This document shows positions 12,516 through 22,020 of a stretch of DNA of 64,000 nucleotides, piece after piece. This DNA comes from Nyssa sinensis (taxonomy: Eukaryota; Streptophyta; Magnoliopsida; Cornales; Nyssaceae), in the NCBI GenBank assembly GCA_008638375.1, contig VIRR01000486.1, forward strand, positions 227,501 to 291,500. The letters run 5' to 3'. How positions within the stretch are numbered: the first letter of the stretch is position 1; every line of letters begins with the position of its first letter. A program made the translations under genes and the position numbers. The notes below the pieces were generated by a model. The model was given only the letters and a program-made list of their open reading frames with translations, ran no database searches and was not told the origin of the DNA.

Positions 12516-12929
12516 GCATGCCCCACTTGCAATGCCTTTCTCTTTCTCTCTAACAGTGTCAGCAGCCTCCTTTGTTGACTTTGCATCGCTTTTCTTTTTA
12601 AATTCTTATTCACTTTCCTTGTCCACTTGATATTGTAGGCATATATAATATATAAGATATGAGACACACACACACACCACAACACGCTGCAACTTTCTCT
12701 TTTCCTATTCTTTTTCTCTTTCTTTATTTTCCTTCCTTTCTTTGCTACTCCTTTTGCATCACTTGATACTATGTAAATATATATTATATAATATATAAGA
12801 TACACACATCATACGTACAGCTCACTTTCTCTTCACTTTCCAATCCTTATCTTACTTTTTCTTTCTTGTTTCACTTGATATATTATATTCTATATGTATA
12901 TTATGTAATATCACACACACACACACAAT
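10022..12929 (-). mobile_element. Tekay/Del-type LTR, minus orientation, truncated at its 5' end
   Basis: It starts TCTCACGACCCGAAACCC (TG mutated to TC) and follows the 57595 LTR closely, including the block CCAGCACCCG..GGGTGGTGAATACATGGG (10294-10320). It should end in ..TTACA as the other copies do, but stops after a (CA)n tract at about 12929, directly against integrase sequence of the Tat element. About 300 bp of the LTR's 5' end is therefore missing. It contains TA and CA microsatellites at 11623-11655, 12480-12515, 12668-12680 and 12912-12928. No gene is seen; the ORFs are low complexity. Confidence 0.75.
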
Positions 12930-13672
12930 ACACCAACATCACAGAAAAGGAAGTCAAAAACTTCACTTGGAAGAACATTATTTGTAGGTTCAGCATACCA
13001 CGCGTGATCATATCTGATAATGGCACGTAATTCACTGGCAAAGTCTTCAAGAAATTCTATGAAAATCTCAACATCAAGCAATATTTTGCTTCTCCAGGCC
13101 ATCCGCAATCAAATGGGCAAGCAGAGGTCACCAACCAAACAATCCTTGATGCATTGAAGAAAAGGTTGGAGCAAGCCAAAGGAAGGTGGGTAGAAGAACT
13201 TCTTGGGGCTCTTTGGACTTACAAAACAACCAGAAGAACTCCCACTTCTGAAACTCCCTTCTCGTTTGCTTACGGTACAGAAGCAGTAATCCTTGTGGAG
13301 ATCGGTATACCAACCCTGAGGACTGAAGCCTTCGACCAAGAGTCCAATAATTACCAGCTTGCAAAAAACCTCGATTTGCTCGAAGAAAAGAGGGATCAAG
13401 TCGGGATCAGAATGGAAGCCTATCAGCAGAGAATGGCCAACAACTCCAAAGTAGGGCTCAAGTCCGTCAGCTTCCAAGTTGGGGACCTCGTCTTGAGAAG
13501 ACTTTTTCCTAACACCAAGGATCCCACTATGGGAAAGTTATCACCCAATTGGGAAGGCCCCTACAGAGTGACAAAGTTTGTTAGGCCTACCACTTATTGG
13601 CTGGAGGACATGGCTGGGAAACCTGTTCCTAGACCTTGGAATGTAGAACATTTACGGAAGTACTATCAATAA
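12930..13672 (+). pseudogene. Tat integrase relic, central and C-terminal part
   Basis: It begins NITEKEVKNFTWKNIICRF. It carries the second catalytic Asp (IISDNGT), then a stop (TAA at about 13027, CAA in relatives), then FASPGHPQSNGQAEVTNQTI with the catalytic Glu, an uninterrupted stretch from 13154 with LGALWTYKTTRRTPTSETPF and TEAVIPVE-like TEAVILVE, the C-terminal strand region LVLRRLFPNTKDPTMGKLSPNWEGPY, and ends HLRKYYQ-stop. The first catalytic Asp and the zinc finger are on the detached half at 3292-3600. It is dead because of the stop and the break. Confidence 0.85.
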
Positions 13673-13713
13673 AGGTTTTTTCTTTTATACCTCCGTAGAA
13701 TGTTCATCTCTTA

Positions 13714-14490
13714 ATGCATAGGCCTCCAGTGCCTGGTCCATCTATTAATGCACAGGCCTTTAGTGCCTGGTCCATTCTTAATGCACAGGCCTCCAGTACC
13801 TGGTCCATCTATTAATGCACAGGCCTTCAGTGCCTGGTCCATCTCTTAATGCACAGGCCTCCAATGCTTGGTCCATCTATTAATGCCCAGGCCTCCAGTG
13901 CCTGGTCCATCTATTAATGCACAAACCTCCAGTGCCTGGTCCATCTCTTAATGCACAGGCCTTCAGTGCCTGGTCCATCTCTTAATGCACAAGCCTCTAG
14001 TGCCTAGTCCATCTATTAATGCACAGGCCTTCAGCGTCTGGTCCATCTATTAATGCACAGACCTTCAGTGTCTGGTCCATTTCTTAATGCACAGGCCTCT
14101 AGAGCCTGGTCCATCTATTAATGTACAGACCTTCAGCGTTTGGTCCATCTCTTAATGCACAGGCCTTCAGTGCCTGGTCCATCTCTTAATGCACAGGCCT
14201 CCAGTGCCTGGTCCATCTCTTAATGCACAAGCCTCCACTGCCTGGTCCATCTATTAATGCACAAACCTTCAGCGTCTGGTCCATCTCTTAATGCACAGAC
14301 CTTCAGTGCCTGGTCCATCTATTAATGCACAGACCTTCAGCGTCTAGTCCATCTCTTAATGCACAGACCTTCAGTGCCTGGTCCATCTATTAATGTACAG
14401 ACCTTCAGCGTCTGGTCCATTCTTTGATGCACAAGCCCTTAGAGCCTGGTCCATTTTTAATATGCAAGCCTTCAGAGCTTGGTTCGTTGA
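13714..14490 (+). repeat. 34-bp minisatellite in the Tat 3' untranslated region, about 23 copies
   Basis: Tandem units of TGCACAGGCCTCCAGTGCCT + GGTCCATCTATTAA, with substitutions in the GGCCTnCAGnGnCTGG core and CTATTAA/CTCTTAA alternation. I counted about 23 units by their GGTCCAT core. The array lies just after the pol stop, as does the unrelated 80-bp array of the other Tat element. Hypervariable 3' UTR tandem repeats are known in this lineage and can seed satellites. Confidence 0.9.
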
Positions 14491-15153
14491 ATATACAGTT
14501 CCAATAGTCCAAACCATCTAGAAACAGAAGTTCCGATGTCTTCAACCACTTTCCAACTGCAATTATTTATGCAAGTTTCTTAGATCAGCAGATCTTCAGA
14601 ACTGATTCCTAAATTACTTGGCCTATGAACTACCGAGCAAAAGTTCTACAGTGCCGAGTTAGCTTAAAAGTACTTCGGCTTAAAAAGCGTAAGTTATATT
14701 TAAGTTTCTTTGGTTTATTCGCAGAATTATTGGTTAGCAGTGTTTGGAAAGGTATTTTAACTTCAAAAGAACACATTCAAGCACAAAGTACGCCAGAATT
14801 AAGAAAAAGAAGTTAAATTTTATTGATGATTCATGAGAATTACATCAGTACAAGAAGACTGAAAGGAAAACTATTACACAGAAGCTATAACAGAGACATC
14901 ACTTTGTTTTACGACATCATGGCCTTCTTCCTCATGCAAGGCATTAGGGGCCAGAGTTCCAGACCTCTATTTCTGCCGCCACCAGCTTCCATTTTAAAGG
15001 AAGGAACCCTGAACCCCAATCTGCATCCAGAAGCACCCAGGCCATTTCATTCTCGCTATCACTTATCTCAATATCAACGGAGGATGAGGGTTCTGGGTCT
15101 CAGGAGACTTTTCATTCTCCACCGTCAGAATGACCAGCCAAGCTAGCTAAGCC

Positions 15154-17088
15154 CTAAGCCTTGTTAGAAGGACCAGGGTCTCCTGCCGAAGAAGGATCAC
15201 TGGCCATTGCCTCCTTGCTCGGAACAACAACAGGGGGGGCAGCATCAGCAGGGGGGGCAGCATCAGCAGGGGCAGCAGCTCTAAGAGCAACAATTGACGA
15301 AACGTTAAAATCCGGAAACTTGAGAAGGAATTTAGTCCAGAAGTTTTCAAAGCCGAACTGAATCAGTTCATCGCCCAGCCTATCAACTTCCTCCCTTATC
15401 TCCGTCTTGGTCTCAGTCTTGGCATGGTCAATTGCCTCTTGAAGCCTCTGATCAAAGCCACTTCGAAGGAGAATTGTCTCCTGCCGAAGTCCCTCAGCCT
15501 CCCGAATGTGCAGATCCCTCTCAAATTCCCGCACGGCCAGGTTATTCTCGGCCACCCTCAGACTCTCCTCGGCAGCATCAACTTTAGACTGAGTCATTCC
15601 GAGCTCCAGCCTGGCCTCATCCAGCTCAGCCTTGAGCTTTTCCACTTCATTTGAGTTCAGAGAAGTTACCATCATAGCAGCCAAACTATGCATACTCTGC
15701 ATGGAACAAAGCCAATGAGTTAAGCCGAATATGCAGAAAAACAAACAAAAAAAGGGCAAAAGGAAGACCTCAGAAGTCACCTTCATTTGGAGATTCATCA
15801 TCTCAGTCATCAGCTTATCAAGGTTCTGCCCCCTGTACCGATGAGGACCCTTTGACCAGATATTGTCAAAGGCCTTCTTGGCAATCTGGTAATCTGGGTT
15901 CTCAGGCCGTTGAAGAGCCTGGGCAGCCTTCTTCCCTTTCCCCGTTTGCTCGCTCGACGAGGCAAAAGGGACCACTGATATGGGGACTGGGGCCTCCACC
16001 TCAACTGCAGCCAGAACAAACTCTGGAGAGCCAGATATCAACCTCCTCCTCTTAACCTGCAAGGGAGGTTCAGGCTCAAGTTGGGAAGAAGCCTCCCCCG
16101 CCGATTATGGCTCTGGTTCAGTCCACCTCGAGGTCAGCCTCTTCTTGAGCGTGGCAGTGCGTGTGTTTGTAGCCATCAAATTGTCCCGATTGACGATTAC
16201 AGAGTGGTCTCGATCGTTGGTTTGTAAAAGTTGGTAGTACTACTCTTGAAGTTTGGGAGTGAATTCAGGCCTCTTCCACGCACTCTTGACTACACAAAAA
16301 CACAAGACAATCAGCTCGGCAGTCAAAACACGAGGCAAAATCAAGGCAGACATAAGAAAAAGGGGGGTCTCACCCTTGTGACCAGTGGTTCGAGGAAATG
16401 CTGAGACCTGGTTTTGAAAGTCTTCAAATTCCCATCCTTTTTTTATGAAGAAATATCATTTCTTCCAAGTCTTGTTGGAAGAGGGCACAGAAGAAAGGGG
16501 TCTGAACCTACTATCAAAGGACATATAATAAAGGCCCTCCTCCGACTTCATGTATTTAAGATCCATATTGCCACGGATCAAGTCGAGAGACATATCGACA
16601 TTATTCATTTACCCTAAAACTATGAAGCTCAACAGATGTCTCCAACTATTGAGATTGAGGTCTGCAGGGTAAAGGTTGAACCAGCAGAAGAATTGTTTTA
16701 CAAGTTCAAGAAGGAGGAGTGTCAATCCCATTTCGAACCATGCTAAATAAACACAAATCTCGCCCGACCTAACATCATGGGGACGATCTATGGCATCTGG
16801 AACCCTAAAAGTGACATTTGTAGGGAGTCCATACTTCTCTCATAATTCCTTCAACATACTCTCTATTATCACACTCTCGCCCTCCTCTTTACGGGTGGAT
16901 CGACCAGAGGTCTCTCCAGCCCTATTTGGGGGCTCCGCAAAGGTATCGACTATTCTAACGTCGGGACTAGAAGGGGACCCTACCAATCTACCCTCAACAT
17001 CAACAGAAAGAAGAATATCCATGGGTTGAGGTTAAGAAATCGTCCTAGAAGAACTTCCCGAGCCAGAAGGGGACCTAGGACCAGACAT
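15154..17088 (-). pseudogene. Antisense three-exon gene of the broken Tat element (decayed)
   Basis: Exon 1 is 17088-16374, intron 16373-16290 (GT..AG), exon 2 16289-15781, intron 15780-15697 (GT..AG), exon 3 15696-15154. Intron phases (1 and 0) and exon order match the open gene at 22021-24087. Exon 1 starts MSGPRSPSGSG, soon meets TAA, and has several more stops, but the rest aligns to the relative (RPHDVRSGEICVYLAWFEMG; LNLNSWRHLLSFIVLG). Exon 2 is basic and low complexity (KRRRLISGSPEF). Exon 3 is a coiled coil (EVEKLKAELDEARLEL) ending in an Ala/Pro-rich tail. The second intron is 84 bp without stops, so a 302-codon ORF (15154-16062) reads through it. It lies between pol and the 3' LTR, opposite to gag-pol. 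Function unknown. Confidence 0.75.
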
Positions 17089-17504
17089 GGTTGATAAAGA
17101 AAAAGGAAAAAATGAAGCCAAAAGGGAGAATAGTAAGAGAAACTGAAAATCGAACCTGAAATCAAGAGAGGGAAAAGAAGCTTCAAACAACGAATGCTCT
17201 CCAAACTTCAAAGGCGTAGCAATCTTTATGAGTTGACAATAGAAGGACTTTTGATACAGTAAAAGCAGTAGGAGAAGAAAGGCGTAATAAGCCCTTTCCC
17301 TCTCTTTATACAGATATTCGAAATATGGGCCCCCTAAGCCGAATTGACATGACGGTTGAGGCCAATGATGGTTTCGAAAGCCCAAGCATTGGCTGCGCCA
17401 TAAATGACCCATCAATTAATCATCTGGGAAAATGGGAAGACAAGGCGTACAACTTTTCATAAAGCCCATGACCCTAGTTACCTGTCAAGCCTAAAACTAG
17501 GGCT

Positions 17505-17526
17505 CGGGGGGGGGGGGGGGAGTAGC
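17505..17526 (+). other. Polypurine tract of the broken Tat element
   Basis: A run of about 16 G followed by AGTAGC lies directly before the 3' LTR start TGATAT. It is the expected plus-strand priming site. The intact relative has AGGGGGGAGTAAC in the same place. Confidence 0.8.
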
Positions 17527-18076
17527 TGATATAAAATAAACTGACAGACCAATCTCCTTGAGACACGTGTACTCACAGATCTGATTACGCTCGATCATCC
17601 TCAGTAGGATATGCTTACAGAGCAGGCTTATGCACTCAGACTTCAGAACTCATGCTCAGAGTGAAACTCCTCCAGAGCATTCTTTATATTCCAGATCTCA
17701 TTGCCACCTTGCGTCCCTACCGAGCAGAGTATAAGGAAACCGTCTTTTATAAGGAGACTGCCACTTATGGTTATCTCAATTATGGCTATATTCAACAAGG
17801 TAACTGCTATCTTCGATGATGCAATCCCTATATTCTCGGCTCCGAATCCTAATCAAGTTGGGAGAGCCATCATTTATAAATTAAACTCTAGAGGTACGCA
17901 TTATTTTCTATGCTCATTCTTTGGCTTTCATTATAGTCTTTTCAATTCATTTTATTGACTTAAGCATCGGAGCGGCTATCGCTAGAGCCAACCCGGTGGC
18001 CCTCTGATTCCTTTTCTTTGAGTGTTCTATAGGTCGTAGAGCCTAGATTTCTTGCGAGCCAAAAAGTGCAGCATCA
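17527..18076 (+). repeat. 3' LTR of the broken Tat element (550 bp)
   Basis: Runs TGATAT...GCAGCATCA with TGAT/ATCA inverted ends. It is the twin of 8340-8889 in opposite orientation and is preceded by the polypurine tract. It is followed by the target duplication TCTTG (18077-18081). TATA-like TTTATAAATTAAA lies near 17873. Confidence 0.85.
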
Positions 18077-18089
18077 TCTTGTATTGTGT
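18077..18089. mobile_element. Detached terminus of the CACTA element
   Basis: The ten bases TCTTGTATTG are one base from TCTTGTAGTG, the complement of the conserved CACTACAAGA end. The first five double as the Tat target-site duplication. The following TGT could be the 3-bp CACTA target duplication; its partner is not in view. Confidence 0.5.
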
Positions 18090-18414
18090 ACTAACATGGG
18101 TTCTTGATTTTATCCATATTTTTTTATCAATAAAATAAAATTTATTGATGTAAACAAATGTAGAAGAGATACATGCAAATTGCATTAAAAGGAGAAATGC
18201 AAAAGGTGTCATAGCCCAAGACTTGTCCATGTAAAACTTGAATTATAGTAATCGGGCCAAATCATGCAGTTATTTTGTAAACATAGAGGCCTGACTTTAT
18301 CCATGCAATTTTTGATTATCTTGCAAACGTGGAGGATCTGCTTTATCAGTCACAAAATTAAGTCAAACGAGAGCTCGATTTGGTTTGGAGCGGGTATACA
18401 TTTTGCCATGAGTA

Positions 18415-20055
18415 AATTTCGATATCAGTAGCTTCTCAACTTGAAAGGATTCAAGCAGATTTCTTATGGGGCAGTTCTAAAACTAAAAGGAAAATCCATA
18501 TGATGAGTTGGGAAAAATGTACCATGAGCAAGTGCTTCGGTATGTTGGGGATTAGGAGACTTAAAGTTATGAATAATTGTCTTCTCCTCAAATGGTGGTG
18601 GAGGTTCAGCTCTGAAAATAATTCATTCTGGGAAAAGCTTTTGGTTGGTAAATATTCCTATTCGGTTAGGGATTGGCTCCCAAACGCGGTCTCTTCTTTT
18701 AAATTTTCAAGTCTTTGGCTGGATATTACCCGAGTTGAAAATGGTTGCCCTGAATTATTCAATGTCTTCATGTCTAACTTGGTTATTTCTGTAGGTAATG
18801 GCTTGCGTATATCATTTTGGGACGACATCTAGTTTGGAAATGAATCATTAAAGTCTCTATTTCTTCGGCTTTTCAGTCTGTAAAATCTCAAGGATGGGAA
18901 CCTAATGGATTTCTCTGTTCTCAAAGTTGAGCAGGATGGAAACCCAATGGATTTCTCTGTTCTCAGAGTTGAGCAGGATGGCTGGATTTCTTTATTTCGT
19001 AGACAGTTATTTCTCTTGAAGACTAAGGATCTTCATAGATTACATTCTCTCTTGCTGAATGCTTCTTCTATCTTAGAAGGAAGGCGGGATTTGTTGCTTT
19101 AGAAAGCTCACTCTTCCAAATTTTATACAGTCAACTCTTTATACAAAAGGTTTGAATCCTCTATTGGCCCTAAATTATAAATTATGAAACTTATTTGGTT
19201 TAATGTTACTCCTCTAAAGGTGAAATTTCTTGGCTAGTTAGCTTGGCATAATCGTGTAAAATCAGCAAAGTATCTCCATAAAATTGGGCTGCTTAGGGAC
19301 GTTGATGATTGCCTGTGTCATTTTGGAGAATCCACTGCCATTTTCTTCTTCTATGTCTTGAAGTGTGGAAGATTTGGGTAGATTGCATTAGTTGGTGGGA
19401 TATTCAATGGGTAACTCCGAGCTCTATAAAATATACTCTTGATTGGTGGCGGGGTAATTGATTCAAAAGTATCCATAAAGTTATTTGGGATGCTATTTCA
19501 TTTGTGATTTTGTGGTCAGTTTGAAATTCAAGAATGACAAGATCTTCAACAATACTCCATTGCAATGGTTTATGCTAAGGGATCTGATCAAATTTAGAAT
19601 TTCCCTTTGGGTTACATATAGGGCGAAACCCTCTCCCTTCTCTTTGGATGATTTGGTTTATCATCATCAATGTGTCATTGATAGCAGACGTATTTAATCT
19701 TGTTGATATGCCATTTTTTCTGCAATTTTAAGTTCATGCAGGTCTCCTTATTCCTGAGTTGCTGTAATTGGATTGCTTGTTTTCTTCTCAGTCCACTAGA
19801 AGCTGAGTCAAGGTTTTTGGCCTTGGGGAAATTGTCTAGAAGGCTTCGCTTTTGGAAGTTTTGGCTTTTCCTCTCTGTGTTTGGGTGGGTGTGGTCCTGG
19901 CGTAGGATTGTCTCCTGGTCTGGTGTCAACCCAATTAGAATGAAGTTTGAAAGTTTAGATTTTTTTTACATTTGCCTTTTCTTATTAATGTTTTGAATTG
20001 TATGACTTGTATCCTCTTTTCATTCATAATATTTCCTTTTTGTTGATAAAAAAAA
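18415..20055 (+). mobile_element. 5'-truncated L1-type LINE with target-site duplications
   Basis: Flanked by TACATTTTGCCATGAGTA (18397-18414) and TACATTTGCCATGAGTA (20056-20072), a 17-18 bp duplication with a one-base length difference. The 3' end is GTTGATAAAAAAAA, typical of plant L1 tails. Coding remnants on the plus strand (about 18423-19400) read IQADFLWG, a Trp-rich RT C-terminus (LLLKWWWRFSSENNSFWEKL) and a reverse-transcriptase zinc-binding-like stretch (KFLG-stop-LAWHNRVKSAKYL), interrupted by several stops. Only the last 1.6 kb inserted. A 45-48 bp direct duplication (NPMDFSVL..VEQDG) lies at 18903-18982. From 19400 to 20055 I see no further domain. Confidence 0.8.
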
Positions 20056-20148
20056 TACATTTGCCATGAGTACAGCATCAAAAGGTCTTAGTCTCAATTA
20101 ATGTAATTTCTTTCAATATATGTATAACACGATATGAATGAAAATTAT

Positions 20149-20545
20149 TGTGCCATTTTGAGTCCCACATCGGTTAGGAGTCGGACACTGGCGTCGCTTA
20201 TAAGCCCTAGACTACTCTCTTCCTAGCACAAGGCCTTGTCCTTTGGGAAAGAACAAAGCCGTGCGGGCCATAAGACCTACGGGCACCCAAAGCGGACAAT
20301 ATTGTGCTAGGGAGCCTACCATGTGCCAAGACAAAAAAGTGCAGCATCAGTTTGGCGCCGTATGTGGGAACGCTTGGGCCACGTACCTCGTTTCTGTGCT
20401 CCACCAGTCCCGACTGGGGGAGTTGCTGTTGTGCCACTTTGAGTCTCACATCGGTTAGGAGTCGGGCACGTCGCTTATAAGCCTCAGGCTGCTCTCTTCC
20501 TAGCTCTCTTCCTATCATGTTGTACCACTTTGAGTCCCACAGCAT
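20149..20545 (+). mobile_element. TRIM-like miniature LTR element, decayed
   Basis: Two direct repeats start TGTGCCATTTTGAGTCCCAC (20149) and TGTGCCACTTTGAGTCTCAC (20430) and share CATCGGTTAGGAGTCGG and GTCGCTTATAAGCC. A third, short copy starts near 20519. Between them TTTGGCGCCGTATGTGGGAA (20351-20370) is a primer-binding site resembling those of the Tat elements, with no coding sequence around it. The first repeat is about 200 bp; the second is shortened. Terminal repeats plus a primer-binding site and no genes fit TRIM elements, which often carry TCCCACATCGG. Confidence 0.6.
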
Positions 20546-20862
20546 AAAAAATGACTATAAATTGGAGCTTCACAGAATAATACAATAACTCATATTGGTG
20601 TTACACACAATAAATAAATAAATATAGTATTATAGTAACTTGGATGATAGTTATAACAAGTCATGTAGACTCTTATTGTAATACAATCCGTACACACAAT
20701 GAAGGAGGAAGAGTAAGAAGTTGTACTGGATCGACACATATATAGACACAAATCTTCGCACTTGGGTTAAAAAACAGAAGAAAATGAAGGGAGCATATAT
20801 ATAAGAAAGTCAAGAAGTATAATGGAACCTTCTTCTGAGAAAGCTGAAAATAGAAGCTACTT

Positions 20863-20962
20863 CTATTTCTTTGATATAGCTCTCCAACTATAGTAGGTCT
20901 GAAGAACAGTCGAGCCAAGAAGAAAAATTCCGTCGAGGAGAGCAATTGTTTTCCATGGGCTG
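20863..20962 (-). pseudogene. DUF247-like gene fragment, C-terminal tail
   Basis: Read from 20962 on the minus strand this continues the frame of 31555-31165 after removal of the Tat element: PWKTIALLDGIFLLG, a hydrophobic tail (STVLQTYYSW) and stop at 20863. Plant DUF247 proteins end with a PW motif followed by one C-terminal membrane helix, as here. The remaining 20073-20148 and 20546-20862 hold no feature that I recognise apart from the TRIM-like element. Confidence 0.7.
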
Positions 20963-21506
20963 TGATGCAGATAATTTGGGCTCGTCATGGAATAATCCGT
21001 CACTGTGAACCTGAAAAGAGATGATTAGTAAAAAGCCACCGGGAAAGGTTCCGGTGGTAACCTCTCCGATGGTTAAATTAGTATTCTTTCTTTGTGATCA
21101 AAAGTTTTGCTCTTTAATCACTCAATATTTCAGATGCGGATTCCCATTTCATACCTTCTTCATGGAAGTTATAGCATGGAGAGGCGGTGGGTTTTTCTGA
21201 CAAGCGGTGGATGTCCTGTCCACCTTAGCATTTAAAGTTGTATGACTCCCTTTACACGTGTACCTGTAGAATTGATTGTCAAACCTGTACCTATTTTTGG
21301 CAGGGTTAGGGCTCACCGCCTGTCAGGCTGTATCACTGTAATGATGAGACTTTCGTCATTCTTTTTCGTCTTTTATTTAGCCCATCGTTCCGAGATCGGT
21401 ATACCGATGTACATCTCGGTATATGCTTTTCAATCTAAGTTCTTAATCAAATTATCTTTACTGCACATGTTCAAGTTTCATTAATCAGACGTTTGGTGAC
21501 GTATCA
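20963..21506 (-). repeat. 3' LTR of the young Tat element
   Basis: Begins TGATGCAG and ends GACGTATCA on the plus strand. It is followed inward by the polypurine tract (21507-21520; element strand AGGGGGGAGTAAC). Identical to 30621-31164 except for two bases. Confidence 0.95.
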
Positions 21507-21520
21507 GTTACTCCCCCCTG
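21507..21520 (-). other. Polypurine tract of the young Tat element
   Basis: On the element strand CAGGGGGGAGTAAC directly precedes the 3' LTR. It matches the G-run plus AGTAGC of the other Tat element at 17505-17526. Confidence 0.8.
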
Positions 21521-21788
21521 AAGCCTTGGTTTTGTAACACGTACAGAACTCTGGCTTTAGGGTTTTTTTGTAATGGGTGACGTGTACCACCGTTTATATC
21601 GTATTTCGAGGGGTCTGTAGCCGTCAGGCATAATTATAGCGTATTTTGCGGCTTTGGTAACTGGAGTAATTAATGACATGGCCGTCATTCACTTTTAATG
21701 GGTTTATTTCGAGATTTGAACGGATGCTTGTCGAGATTTGAACGGATGCTTGCTTTGTTTAATGTGAAACATTAATAACAAATCATTT

Positions 21789-21796
21789 TATAAATA
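21789..21796 (+). promoter_or_regulatory. TATA box candidate for the antisense gene
   Basis: TATAAATA in an AT-rich stretch, about 225 bases upstream of the ATG at 22021 and inside the element next to its 3' LTR. A 22-bp direct repeat (CGAGATTTGAACGGATGCTT, twice, 21711-21752) lies just upstream. The promoter role is inferred from position only. Confidence 0.35.
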
Positions 21797-22020
21797 ATGG
21801 AATTAATGTAAGTCTTGGATCCGTTTTCAATTGCAAATATTTTTCTCGATTTGGAGTGGGATTTTGAATTACGAGTGCGATTTCAAGTTTGTGCTTCGCT
21901 AAAACGCGTTTTCCTTCTATACCTGGTAAATTTCTTGTTCTTCTTCTTCCTTTTTAATCTTCTTCTTCTTGATTCTGTTTTTCTTTTTATTCTATCTCTT
22001 CTCGTTTCTATCTGTTGATC

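Larger units (their letters stand above)
12930..18076 (+). mobile_element. 3' half of the same Tat element (mid-integrase to 3' LTR)
   Basis: In plus orientation this contains the second part of integrase, a 34-bp minisatellite, a decayed three-exon gene on the opposite strand, a G-rich polypurine tract and a 550-bp LTR without a following primer-binding site, hence the 3' LTR. The 5 bases after it, TCTTG, complete the target-site duplication of the LTR at 8340-8889. Its integrase starts where the other half stops, minus about eight codons. Together the halves give a 10.7-kb element, close to the 10.2 kb of the intact Tat copy at 20963. Confidence 0.85.

Noticed and set aside
12479..12805. 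108-codon minus-strand ORF
   Set aside because: Low-complexity translation of TA, CA and CT-rich LTR sequence.
13109..13477. Minus-strand ORFs overlapping the plus-strand integrase
   Set aside because: Shadows of the integrase frame, which has clear catalytic motifs on the plus strand.
15154..16062. A single 302-codon minus-strand ORF as an intact gene
   Set aside because: Its middle is an 84-bp intron without stops (15697-15780); homology shows it is exons 2 and 3 of a decayed three-exon gene.
21242..21484. An 80-codon ORF found identically at 21242 and 30900
   Set aside because: The identity is explained by the LTR pair. There is no recognisable domain, and no equivalent in the other Tat LTRs.
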